The position numbers were made by a program, and so were the translations under genes. The notes below the pieces were generated by a model that saw only the letters and a list, made by a program, of their open reading frames with translations, was not told the origin of the DNA and ran no database searches. A DNA stretch of 12,158 bases from Gemmatimonadales bacterium UBA4718 (lineage in GTDB: Bacteria > Gemmatimonadota > Gemmatimonadetes > Gemmatimonadales > Gemmatimonadaceae): positions 581 to 12,738 of the forward strand of contig DHJO01000105.1 in NCBI GenBank assembly GCA_002404375.1, given 5' to 3'. Of the stretch, positions 1-5,377 are shown one piece after another (the first letter of the stretch is position 1; each line of letters opens with the position of its first letter).

Positions 1-1
1 C

Positions 2-331
2 GAGGGCGGAGAGTGGGAGATCAACCTCCCGCAGCGTGTAGCGTCACGACTGTCCGGAGCGAGAGGGAAGGCGATCACGATGGGAATCAGGCCCGAGGAT
101 GTGACCATCGTGGCTGGTCCACGCGCCGCGGCAGCGACGGCGTCAGCGCGGCTCGATCTGGTCGAGTCGCTCGGCAACGAGACATTCATCTACACCAGTG
201 CTGGAAAGCACGACGTCACGGCGCGCGTTTCTCCGCAGTCACTACCGCCGATCGGGTCGAAGATCTTCCTGGGGTTCGATCTGGAGAAGGCTCACTTCTT
301 CGATGCAGTCAGTGGAGAGCGGATCGGTTAG
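2..331 (+). CDS. Sugar-type ABC transporter ATP-binding protein, C-terminal end (5' truncated)
   Basis: The reading frame is open from the left edge to the TAG at 329-331, so this is the last ~109 residues of a longer protein whose ATPase core lies outside the window. The visible part contains GIRPEDV (just after the ATG at 80), the signature that opens the C-terminal regulatory TOBE/OB-fold region of MalK/UgpC/MsmX-type ATPases. It is followed by a beta-rich stretch (LVESLGNETFIYT, then LGFDLEKAHFFDAVSGERI) typical of the same domain, including the usual FD at the end. By family knowledge such subunits power import of sugars, oligosaccharides or glycerol phosphate at the inner membrane and often serve several transporters. 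The ATG at 80 is internal and should not be taken as the start. No permease or binding protein is visible, so the substrate cannot be named. Confidence 0.85.
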   Translation, partial: EGGEWEINLPQRVASRLSGARGKAITMGIRPEDVTIVAGPRAAAATASARLDLVESLGNETFIYTSAGKHDVTARVSPQSLPPIGSKIFLGFDLEKAHFFDAVSGERIG

Positions 332-341
332 ATAGGAGGAA

Positions 342-374
342 CCGCTCGAACCGTCCTAGATGCCTGCCGAGCGG
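342..374. terminator. Inverted repeat between convergent genes, possible bidirectional terminator
   Basis: CCGCTCG (342-348) and CGAGCGG (368-374) form a perfect 7-bp inverted repeat with a 19-base loop. It sits in the 47-base gap between the ABC ATPase stop and the stop of the convergent VOC gene. A second arm pair, TAGGA/TCCTA (333-337/355-359), lies in the same gap. There is no T-tract on either strand, so it is not a canonical intrinsic terminator. Position is the main argument. Confidence 0.3.
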
Positions 375-378
375 CACT

Positions 379-771
379 TCACGCCATGTAGAATTCCCAG
401 GCGATCCTATCCGGATCCTTGAACGCGACGTAATCCTTACCTAGAGTCTCGTCGCGCTTGGCGCCAGTGTTCTCGATTCCCGCTGCTGCGAGCGCGGCTG
501 TTACGCGCTTCAGCTCCGACGCATCGGTGCAGGCAAGCGCGATGTGATCCACGCCGACGCGGTGCGGACTAAACTTGTCTCCCTTGGGCATTTCGGCCGT
601 CGGGCCGCGCAATCCGAATGCGGTGCCGCCGGCCAGGAACAGTGTCAGATTGTCGGCATCCATAAGGTGCTTAAAGCCAAGTATGTCGCAATAGAACTTC
701 TTCGCGCGCTTGAGATCGCTCACGCGGAGCGAGATGTGATGCACGCCGGACGTCTTCATTTGGATTGCCAT
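379..771 (-). CDS. VOC superfamily protein (glyoxalase/extradiol dioxygenase/fosfomycin-resistance fold)
   Basis: This 130-residue protein has the length of a single two-module VOC (vicinal oxygen chelate) domain. The N-terminal module starts with VHHISLRVSDLKRAKKFY (residues 10-27), the classic first beta strand and helix. The second module starts with GVDHIALACTD (73-83) and ends with DPDRIAWEFYMA. H11 or H12, H76 and E126 sit where the two-His-one-Glu metal site lies in extradiol dioxygenases and FosA-like enzymes, so a divalent-metal enzyme is likely. The substrate cannot be read from sequence. No signal peptide is seen, so it should be cytoplasmic. The ATG at 771 has AGGAG 8 bases upstream; a second ATG (residue 5) is possible. 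It is the last gene of a minus-strand group, 23 bases after the TPR gene, so co-transcription is likely. Confidence 0.9.
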   Translation of the reverse strand: MAIQMKTSGVHHISLRVSDLKRAKKFYCDILGFKHLMDADNLTLFLAGGTAFGLRGPTAEMPKGDKFSPHRVGVDHIALACTDASELKRVTAALAAAGIENTGAKRDETLGKDYVAFKDPDRIAWEFYMA

Positions 772-794
772 GGATGCTGCTCCTGGTGATGATG

Positions 795-2249
795 CTACGG
801 TGTATGGATGTTCGAGCTTGCTATACGCGTCCGCCGGCGCGCATTTGCCGCTGGAAAATCCGCGAGATTCAGGGCGTAGTTGCTGTTGATCTTGTCGTAC
901 CAGGCCTTCGCCACAACCGGGTGACCAAGAGCGGCGTGGGCCTCAGCGATGCGATTCATCACCACCATGTCCGTCGTGTCTGCAGCCATCAGGATCTTTA
1001 GCGCATCAGCAGGGCGTCCCTGCTGCGTGGCAAGGTTGCCCTCCGCTGCGGCAATTCTCGTTTTCGGAACGCTGGGGTCAGTCGCGCCTTTCGCCTTCAA
1101 CGCAGCAAGCTCGTTATTCGCCGGCGCCCAGTGCTTCATCAACGCGTGCGCCATCGTCGCGTAGTAGCTCACCTGCCAGGGCACGTCCGAGCTCGCTGCT
1201 TTTGCCGCAGCAATCGCCTGGTGCGCAGCGGCCGTATTTCCAGCGTTGGCGTAGACGGTCGCTTTCTGTGCGATTGAGATCGCGGCGCGCTGCGGATTCT
1301 GTTGAGCCGCGGCTTCAGTCTCGATTGCATCGAGCTGCTTCGTGAGCGCCTGCTCCGAGTTGCCCTGCAATGCGTAGGTGCCGGCGATCTGTATCATGTA
1401 CGACAGCTTCTCCTGTGGACCCCACGCGTTCGCGATCGCCTGATTCAGGTAAGCTCTCGCCTGATCGTAGTGGCCCTGCAACGCTTCAACTTCGGCGAGT
1501 CCCGCATACGACTCGGGGAAGCGTGGCGGCGTCATCGTTGCGCGGCGATACTCGGCTGTCGCCTCCGGAAACTTTCCAGCCCACTGCAGGATTTCAGCGT
1601 AAGTGTCATGCGGATTGGGAGCATTTGGATTGAGCTCGACCTGCCGCTTCGCGGCCTCGAGGCCACCGGCGTGATCCCCGTTGATCCAGAGGGAGTACGC
1701 GAGAGTGTTATAGGGGAGGGCGAAGTTCGGGTTGCGTGCGATGAAATCGCGCAACGGGGGTATCTGATCGCTCGTAAAGGCCGGAAAACCAAAGGCATTT
1801 GACGCCATCAATCGATCGCCTGGCATCAATTGGGAGGCTGCACGCGCGATCGCAGTAGCAGCGCGCGGATTCCGCAACGCCTCACGGTAGGCGGCCGCGA
1901 CCAGCAACTCGTTGACGTTGCCATACGTCGCGGCATCAGCCACCCCCCGATTCAGCTCGGCGTTGACCTGGGATTCCGTCAACCCTCCGCCCAAGGTGGC
2001 GATGTTGAAGACGTATAACACTCTCGCCAATCCGAAGTTGGGGTCGGCCTTGCTCGCGGCCTGGAAATGGACGGCGCTCGCGTCTGACGAGATATTCTCG
2101 AGGTCGACTACTCCCGCCTTGAACTCAGCGACCGCTTGGGGCACGGTGGTGCTGAGTTTCAGAGCCGTATCGGATTGCGATTTTGCAGAAAGCGGAGGGA
2201 GACACACCAGCGCACAGACGGCAATGAGGCAGGTCAGACGCATTCGCAT
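795..2249 (-). CDS. Secreted tetratricopeptide-repeat protein
   Basis: The protein is 484 residues. The frame could begin at 2321, but the ATG at 2249 is preferred: AAGGAG lies 6 bases upstream, and the protein then begins with a normal Sec signal (MRMRLTCLIAVCALVCLPPLSA, predicted cut near residue 22). The extra 24 upstream residues would bury that signal. The mature part is almost all alpha-helical and Ala-rich, with helix pairs of TPR type, for example PYNTLAYSLWINGDHAGGLEAA, then TYAEILQWAGKFPEATAEYRRA, SYAGLAEVEALQGHYDQARAYL and a late IAEAHAALGHPVVAKAWYDKI. TPR arrays mediate protein-protein contacts; no catalytic domain is visible. The location should be periplasmic. The PEBP gene lies 121 bases upstream on the same strand and the VOC gene 23 bases downstream. 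The specific role is unknown. Confidence 0.88.
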   Translation of the reverse strand: MRMRLTCLIAVCALVCLPPLSAKSQSDTALKLSTTVPQAVAEFKAGVVDLENISSDASAVHFQAASKADPNFGLARVLYVFNIATLGGGLTESQVNAELNRGVADAATYGNVNELLVAAAYREALRNPRAATAIARAASQLMPGDRLMASNAFGFPAFTSDQIPPLRDFIARNPNFALPYNTLAYSLWINGDHAGGLEAAKRQVELNPNAPNPHDTYAEILQWAGKFPEATAEYRRATMTPPRFPESYAGLAEVEALQGHYDQARAYLNQAIANAWGPQEKLSYMIQIAGTYALQGNSEQALTKQLDAIETEAAAQQNPQRAAISIAQKATVYANAGNTAAAHQAIAAAKAASSDVPWQVSYYATMAHALMKHWAPANNELAALKAKGATDPSVPKTRIAAAEGNLATQQGRPADALKILMAADTTDMVVMNRIAEAHAALGHPVVAKAWYDKINSNYALNLADFPAANARRRTRIASSNIHTP

Positions 2250-2339
2250 GTAGTGCTCCTTGGGCGGGTAGGGAAGCTCTATGACTCGAATGGCGGCGCG
2301 CAAACAGCCAGGCCATCGCAATGCGGGGCGAAGACGCTA

Positions 2340-2361
2340 CAAATCCACAATACAGGATTTG
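2340..2361. promoter_or_regulatory. 7-bp inverted repeat in the PEBP-TPR gap
   Basis: CAAATCC (2340-2346) and GGATTTG (2355-2361) are perfect complements separated by 8 bases. They lie 10 bases downstream of the PEBP stop and about 90 bases upstream of the TPR start. No T-run follows on the minus strand, so a terminator is not favoured. It could be an operator or an mRNA hairpin between two cistrons. Confidence 0.3.
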
Positions 2362-2370
2362 ATCAAGCCG

Positions 2371-3009
2371 TCAAGACTTTGTTTGCTTGGCCTTCTCGTA
2401 GGTGCCGATCAACTGGATGTTGTCGAGCGCGTGTCCCTGCATCGCCTTCTCCAGCTGTGCCTTGGTGGGATTCTTCAATCCCTTGAGCTGTGTGTCGAGC
2501 GCGTAGAGCTTGAAGAAATAGCGATGCCGGCCGATTGGCGGGCACGGGCCGCCGTAGGTCTGTTTTCCCCAATCGTTGGTGCCCTGCGTCGCGCCGTGGG
2601 GCAGTCCGCTCTTTGCCGCGTTCTCCGGAAGTTTTGTCACGCTCGCGGGAATGTTGTAAACGACCCAGTGCACGTACACGCGCTGCGGCTTGGCGGGATC
2701 CGGCGCATCAGGATCATCGACGATGAGAGCAAGACTTTTCGTTCCGTCAGGAGCTCCCGACCACTCGAGCGGGGGAGAGATGTCGGCACCCTCGCAGGTG
2801 TATTTCGCTGGTATCGGGTCGTTGGGAGCGAATGCGGATGATGAGATTGTAAATAGCATCGAGCGTAGACCTGAGCTGGTTTGGTGAAGTTGTTGGGCGC
2901 TGTCCCTCGCGAGCGCGAGCGTGTCGGCCGGTGCAGAGCGACTGGACCTGCCGCATGCACTGATCGCGAGTGGTAGAGCTCCGAATACGAAAAGGCGTCT
3001 TGATGTCAA
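2371..3009 (-). CDS. PEBP-family lipoprotein (YbhB/YbcL, Raf-kinase-inhibitor-like)
   Basis: The protein is 212 residues. From residue 51 on it is a typical bacterial phosphatidylethanolamine-binding-like domain: LIVDDPDAPDP (95-105), VHWVVYNIPAS (113-123, with H114) and GGPCPPIGRHRYFFKLYALD (153-172), the three stretches that line the anion pocket. E. coli YbhB is about 158 residues, so the first 50 residues here are extra. They read as an export signal: SRRLFV at 3-8 resembles a twin-arginine motif, and ISAC at 16-19 is a good lipobox, with C19 as lipid anchor. The start is TTG at 3009, directly after an in-frame TAA, and no other start codon retains the signal. The next start, ATG at 2859, would give a 162-residue cytoplasmic form. 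No good ribosome site precedes the TTG. The ligand of bacterial members is not known. Confidence 0.87.
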   Translation of the reverse strand: MTSRRLFVFGALPLAISACGRSSRSAPADTLALARDSAQQLHQTSSGLRSMLFTISSSAFAPNDPIPAKYTCEGADISPPLEWSGAPDGTKSLALIVDDPDAPDPAKPQRVYVHWVVYNIPASVTKLPENAAKSGLPHGATQGTNDWGKQTYGGPCPPIGRHRYFFKLYALDTQLKGLKNPTKAQLEKAMQGHALDNIQLIGTYEKAKQTKS

Positions 3010-3171
3010 TTAAGCATCGTGATTACGCGGATGTTGCTGCAGCATTCGCGCCTTGGACGGAGCAACTGTCCGGACGCAAGGCGGCAGTTAGCAATATTCA
3101 AAGCTGTCGGCAATCTGTCTTTTTGCCCCCTCCGCAGCGCAAGAGGCCCTTAACTCCTCCTCCGTCAGTAC

Positions 3172-3214
3172 GGGGAATCCCTTCACCGTCTAAAAGGAAT
3201 CATTCCCCCTTTTT
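3172..3214 (+). terminator. Hairpin plus T5, possible leader terminator or attenuator
   Basis: GGGGAAT (3172-3178) pairs with ATTCCCC (3202-3208). Inside, CCTT (3180-3183) pairs with AAGG (3194-3197), leaving a 10-base loop and an asymmetric bulge. A C and then five T residues (3210-3214) follow on the plus strand. The shape fits an intrinsic terminator acting on plus-strand transcripts, yet no gene ends upstream on that strand. It may therefore act in the leader of the gene at 3322 if transcription starts upstream of it. The bulge weakens the call. Confidence 0.35.
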
Positions 3215-3244
3215 CGCGTTCCTAGCGTTTATCGCAGGTCGTCT

Positions 3245-3291
3245 TAAGGGGGCGGATGACAGTCTCGTCACCGCTCTGATTAGCTCCCTTA
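3245..3291 (+). promoter_or_regulatory. Two-tier hairpin in the 5' leader of the lipoprotein gene
   Basis: The inner stem is GCGG (3252-3255) with CCGC (3271-3274), then, past a single bulged A, TGAC (3257-3260) with GTCA (3267-3270), closing a 6-base loop. The outer arms TAAGGG (3245-3250) and CCCTTA (3286-3291) pair around it. The structure ends 31 bases before the ATG at 3322 and about 21 bases before the GGAGG at 3313. It may shape translation or mRNA stability, or be a protein-binding site. It matches no riboswitch class I recognise. Confidence 0.4.
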
Positions 3292-3321
3292 CACCAACGG
3301 TTTCACGATAACGGAGGATCA

Positions 3322-4122
3322 ATGACTGCCCGTTTCTTACCGAATATCAAACTGCTCGCGGGTGCTGTTTTGGTCAGTACAATTGCGGCATGCTCTGGTG
3401 ACCTTACCGGGGCCAACACGCATCCGGTAAAGCTATCGGTTACAAGCAGCGTGTTGTCCGCGCCCGCGTCTTCTTCAGCGATGCGCTCGAACCTCGCGGT
3501 CGGCTCGGCGGGTAATTTCACCATCACGAGCGTTCAGCTCGTGATGGACAAGATCGAGCTCAACGATGGCGAAACCACCAACTGTGTCAACGAGATAGAA
3601 GCCACCGGCGACGACCACGCGGAAGTGGGCGCGGAGTGCGAAGATGTTTCGCGCGATCCGGTACTGGTAGACATTCCGGTTGATGGAACGCTCAAGGGCG
3701 CGCTCAATGTTCCTCTGGCGGCAGGTAGTTACTCCAAGCTCGAAGCGAAGCTGGAGCCGGCGCGCGACAACGCGACGGCGTTCAATGCTGCCAACACGAA
3801 TCTTGTCGGCAAGAGCGTTCGTGTCGAAGGCACCTACGGCGACGCGGCCACGCCCTTCGTCTTCACTTCATCGGTCAGAGCCGGACTCGAGATGTCCTTC
3901 AATCCGCCGCTCGTTATCGATGCGACGACCACCAACGCGACGGTCAGCATCGACGTTTCCAAGTGGTTCCTGGACAGCTCGAACAACGTGATCGATCCGA
4001 ACTCGGCCACGCCGGGGAGTGCGGCTCTTCAGCAGATCGAAGACAACATTCGCCGCTCGTTCCACGCGTTTGAGGACGATGCGGAGTCGGGAATCGACGA
4101 TCACAGCGGTCATCACGAGTAA
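3322..4122 (+). CDS. Lipoprotein of unknown function, DUF4382-like character
   Basis: The protein is 266 residues, with GGAGG 4 bases before the ATG. Residues 1-24 are a lipoprotein signal: KLLAGAVLVSTIAAC, with lipobox I-A-A-C and the anchor at C24. A low-complexity Ser/Ala linker follows to about residue 60. The folded part begins FTITSVQLVMDKIEL (66-80), has a Cys pair in an acidic loop (C88, C106), then VLVDIPVDGTLKGALNVPLA (114-133) and GSYSKLEAKLEP. That order (strand with 'kIEL', acidic loop, 'vDiPvdG', 'L.aGsY.kle.kl') resembles DUF4382-type beta-sandwich surface lipoproteins, but this is from memory and tentative. The C-terminus is acidic and His-rich (EDDAESGIDDHSGHHE), which might bind metal. 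It is a single-gene unit: a structured leader lies before it and a strong terminator after it. Confidence 0.8.
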   Translation: MTARFLPNIKLLAGAVLVSTIAACSGDLTGANTHPVKLSVTSSVLSAPASSSAMRSNLAVGSAGNFTITSVQLVMDKIELNDGETTNCVNEIEATGDDHAEVGAECEDVSRDPVLVDIPVDGTLKGALNVPLAAGSYSKLEAKLEPARDNATAFNAANTNLVGKSVRVEGTYGDAATPFVFTSSVRAGLEMSFNPPLVIDATTTNATVSIDVSKWFLDSSNNVIDPNSATPGSAALQQIEDNIRRSFHAFEDDAESGIDDHSGHHE

Positions 4123-4152
4123 TCGTCAGAACGAGAACCAGCTAGAGGAAGG

Positions 4153-4186
4153 CGGGGGCGTCGAAAGATGCCCCCGTTTTCTTTTT
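4153..4186 (+). terminator. Intrinsic terminator with GAAA tetraloop
   Basis: CGGGGGCGTC (4153-4162) pairs with GATGCCCCCG (4167-4176) as ten base pairs (one G-U) closed by a GAAA loop, a stable GNRA tetraloop. TTTTCTTTTT follows directly (4177-4186). It lies 30 bases after the stop of the lipoprotein gene and is a textbook rho-independent terminator for it. Confidence 0.93.
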
Positions 4187-4235
4187 GATTATGGTCGGTG
4201 CCCGATTTGTGTGACGATCTTCTGACGCAGGGGGG

Positions 4236-4242
4236 TTATAAA
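4236..4242 (+). promoter_or_regulatory. Isolated -10-like TTATAAA element
   Basis: TTATAAA stands out in otherwise GC-rich DNA, 23 bases before the ATG at 4266. The hexamer TATAAA (4237-4242) matches the sigma-70 -10 consensus in five of six places. No acceptable -35 lies 16-18 bases upstream, so the promoter call is weak. Confidence 0.25.
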
Positions 4243-4265
4243 CCGAGCACTCACACCCCAATCAC

Positions 4266-4475
4266 ATGACATCTCTCATGACCTTCAGACGTGCGCGTCA
4301 CACGTGCTGGATTCTCATCGCTATCGCGCTCGGAGGCTGCGTGGGCGCACACGCCGCCAAGGCCCACGCACGAACGATCAAGCCGGCGCACAGCGCTCCG
4401 CGCTCGGACACTGCGCCACGCCCCGTTCCCGCAGGTCCAGAGACCAAACCTTTGGTGGGCGAGTTGATGGCCTAA
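4266..4475 (+). CDS. Putative small lipoprotein (69 residues)
   Basis: The short ORF reads as an export signal (TFRRARHTCWILIAIALGGC) with a lipobox-like L-G-G-C at residues 22-25, followed by an Ala/Pro/His-rich tail with no domain. Third codon positions are mostly G or C, as expected for real genes here. A -10-like TTATAAA lies 23 bases upstream. Against it: no ribosome site precedes either ATG (4266 or 4278), the product is very short, and nothing in it is recognisable. Its stop at 4473-4475 interlocks with the stop of the convergent gene (4472-4474), a common compact arrangement. I treat it as possible, not established. Confidence 0.4.
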   Translation: MTSLMTFRRARHTCWILIAIALGGCVGAHAAKAHARTIKPAHSAPRSDTAPRPVPAGPETKPLVGELMA

Positions 4476-5215
4476 CGCTTCGACGCCGCGGCCAACTGCG
4501 CCATACTGGTTTGCACGTCCCCCAGAAGCATATTTGCTTTTTGGCGCTCTGCATCAACTTCGAATCTGGCGGCATTTGCGGTGGAATCGTAGGAGACCCG
4601 CGAACCGAGTGACGCCAGGTAATAATGGAGGTGCAACGCCGCCTGGCCGTAGGCCTGGCCGTAGCCGAACATCTGGAGATTGGCCGCGCGCTTTGAGGCA
4701 ACCCCACCGCTTATTCCCGTAAGTACGTCAGCGGAGTCCGACGATTCCATTTTCGACTCGACCACCGTAATCCTCGCGATGCTGTCCATCAATGCTGGAT
4801 AGTGCTCTTTCACCATGTCGAGGTAATGGAGGTAGGCGAGGAAATAGGTCTCGACGCCGGGATAGGCGGAGGCATCCGCGATGTACCTCGGCTGTGGCCA
4901 CTCCCTTGGCAACATGTCGACATCCGCACCTTGTTTGAGCGCCATCTGGTGCTGGGCGGCGGCGTACCGCTCCGAATATTTTCTCAGGAACCAGGCGAGT
5001 TTGCCGTTCGGGCCTTCCGGCGGCGTATCCACTCCGGCCACCAGAGGCGGAGCGTTACCCTGGCTGATTGCATTCATCGTCCCTGCCGCTCGTGAGACCT
5101 CGCCGGGTGTCAGGGCTCGCCCATGCTCCTGCGGCTGATACCATTTGATGTAAACCGCGAGGCCGATTACAATCAGGACGCCCACCCATGTCGTGACAGT
5201 CCGGAGTTTTGACAT
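4472..5215 (-). CDS. Membrane-anchored protein of unknown function, divergent from the dehydrogenase genes
   Basis: The protein is 247 residues. ATGs occur at 5221 and 5215; 5215 is chosen because AGGA lies 5 bases before it but overlaps the first ATG. Residues 8-24 (TTWVGVLIVIGLAVYIK) form one hydrophobic segment, so the protein is anchored or has an uncleaved signal with the rest likely in the periplasm. The remainder is mostly helical: a Pro-rich linker (near residues 55-72), an aromatic-rich middle (WFLRKYSERYAAAQHQMAL, later YFLAYLHYLDMVKEHYP) and a Gly/Ala/Tyr-rich patch (NLQMFGYGQAYGQAALHLHY). I recognise no domain and see no CXXCH or other cofactor motif. It is transcribed away from the GMC dehydrogenase from a shared spacer, so a linked role is possible but unproven. 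Confidence 0.75.
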   Translation of the reverse strand: MSKLRTVTTWVGVLIVIGLAVYIKWYQPQEHGRALTPGEVSRAAGTMNAISQGNAPPLVAGVDTPPEGPNGKLAWFLRKYSERYAAAQHQMALKQGADVDMLPREWPQPRYIADASAYPGVETYFLAYLHYLDMVKEHYPALMDSIARITVVESKMESSDSADVLTGISGGVASKRAANLQMFGYGQAYGQAALHLHYYLASLGSRVSYDSTANAARFEVDAERQKANMLLGDVQTSMAQLAAASKR

Positions 5216-5242
5216 CGTCATCCTGGGATTGTGCCCGTTCGA

Positions 5243-5258
5243 CCCCTTTCGGAAGGGG
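5243..5258. promoter_or_regulatory. Palindrome in the divergent spacer upstream of the dehydrogenase
   Basis: CCCCTT and AAGGGG form a perfect 6-bp inverted repeat around TCGG. It sits 28 bases from the start of the anchored protein gene and 15 bases before the AGGAG at 5273. It could be an operator shared by the two divergent units or a leader hairpin in the dehydrogenase mRNA. No clear promoter hexamers frame it. Confidence 0.35.
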
Positions 5259-5377
5259 AGGAAATCTGAGGCAGGAGAAGCCTTGGAATGACGACCCCGG
5301 AATCACTGTCGCAACCCGTAGCCCGCACGCCGTCCGCGCGACATATTCCCATCTTCAACGCCCGCAACGAGGACGTG

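Larger units (their letters stand above)
3010..3321. other. 312-base non-coding stretch between divergent genes
   Basis: This is the only gene-free stretch above 300 bases. It separates the PEBP gene (-) from the 266-residue lipoprotein (+). A plus-strand ORF runs through it (2970-3311) but overlaps the PEBP start, has no ribosome site and gives a low-complexity product with no domain. What stands out is structure: a hairpin followed by five T residues at 3172-3214, and a two-tier hairpin at 3245-3291, just before the ribosome site of the downstream gene. No convincing -35/-10 pair was found for either divergent gene. Confidence 0.6.

Noticed and set aside
1302..1802. 166-codon plus-strand ORF inside the TPR gene
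   Set aside because: It is a shadow of the TPR reading frame; the product is Arg/Leu-rich without any domain.
2970..3311. 113-codon plus-strand ORF across the long spacer
   Set aside because: It overlaps the start of the PEBP gene, lacks a ribosome site, has a Pro/Ser-rich low-complexity middle, and the two hairpins fall within it.
5288..5377. 30-residue N-terminal extension of the GMC protein
   Set aside because: It has no signal or domain, and the start at 5378 fits the family. It is not excluded, since AGGAG precedes 5288.
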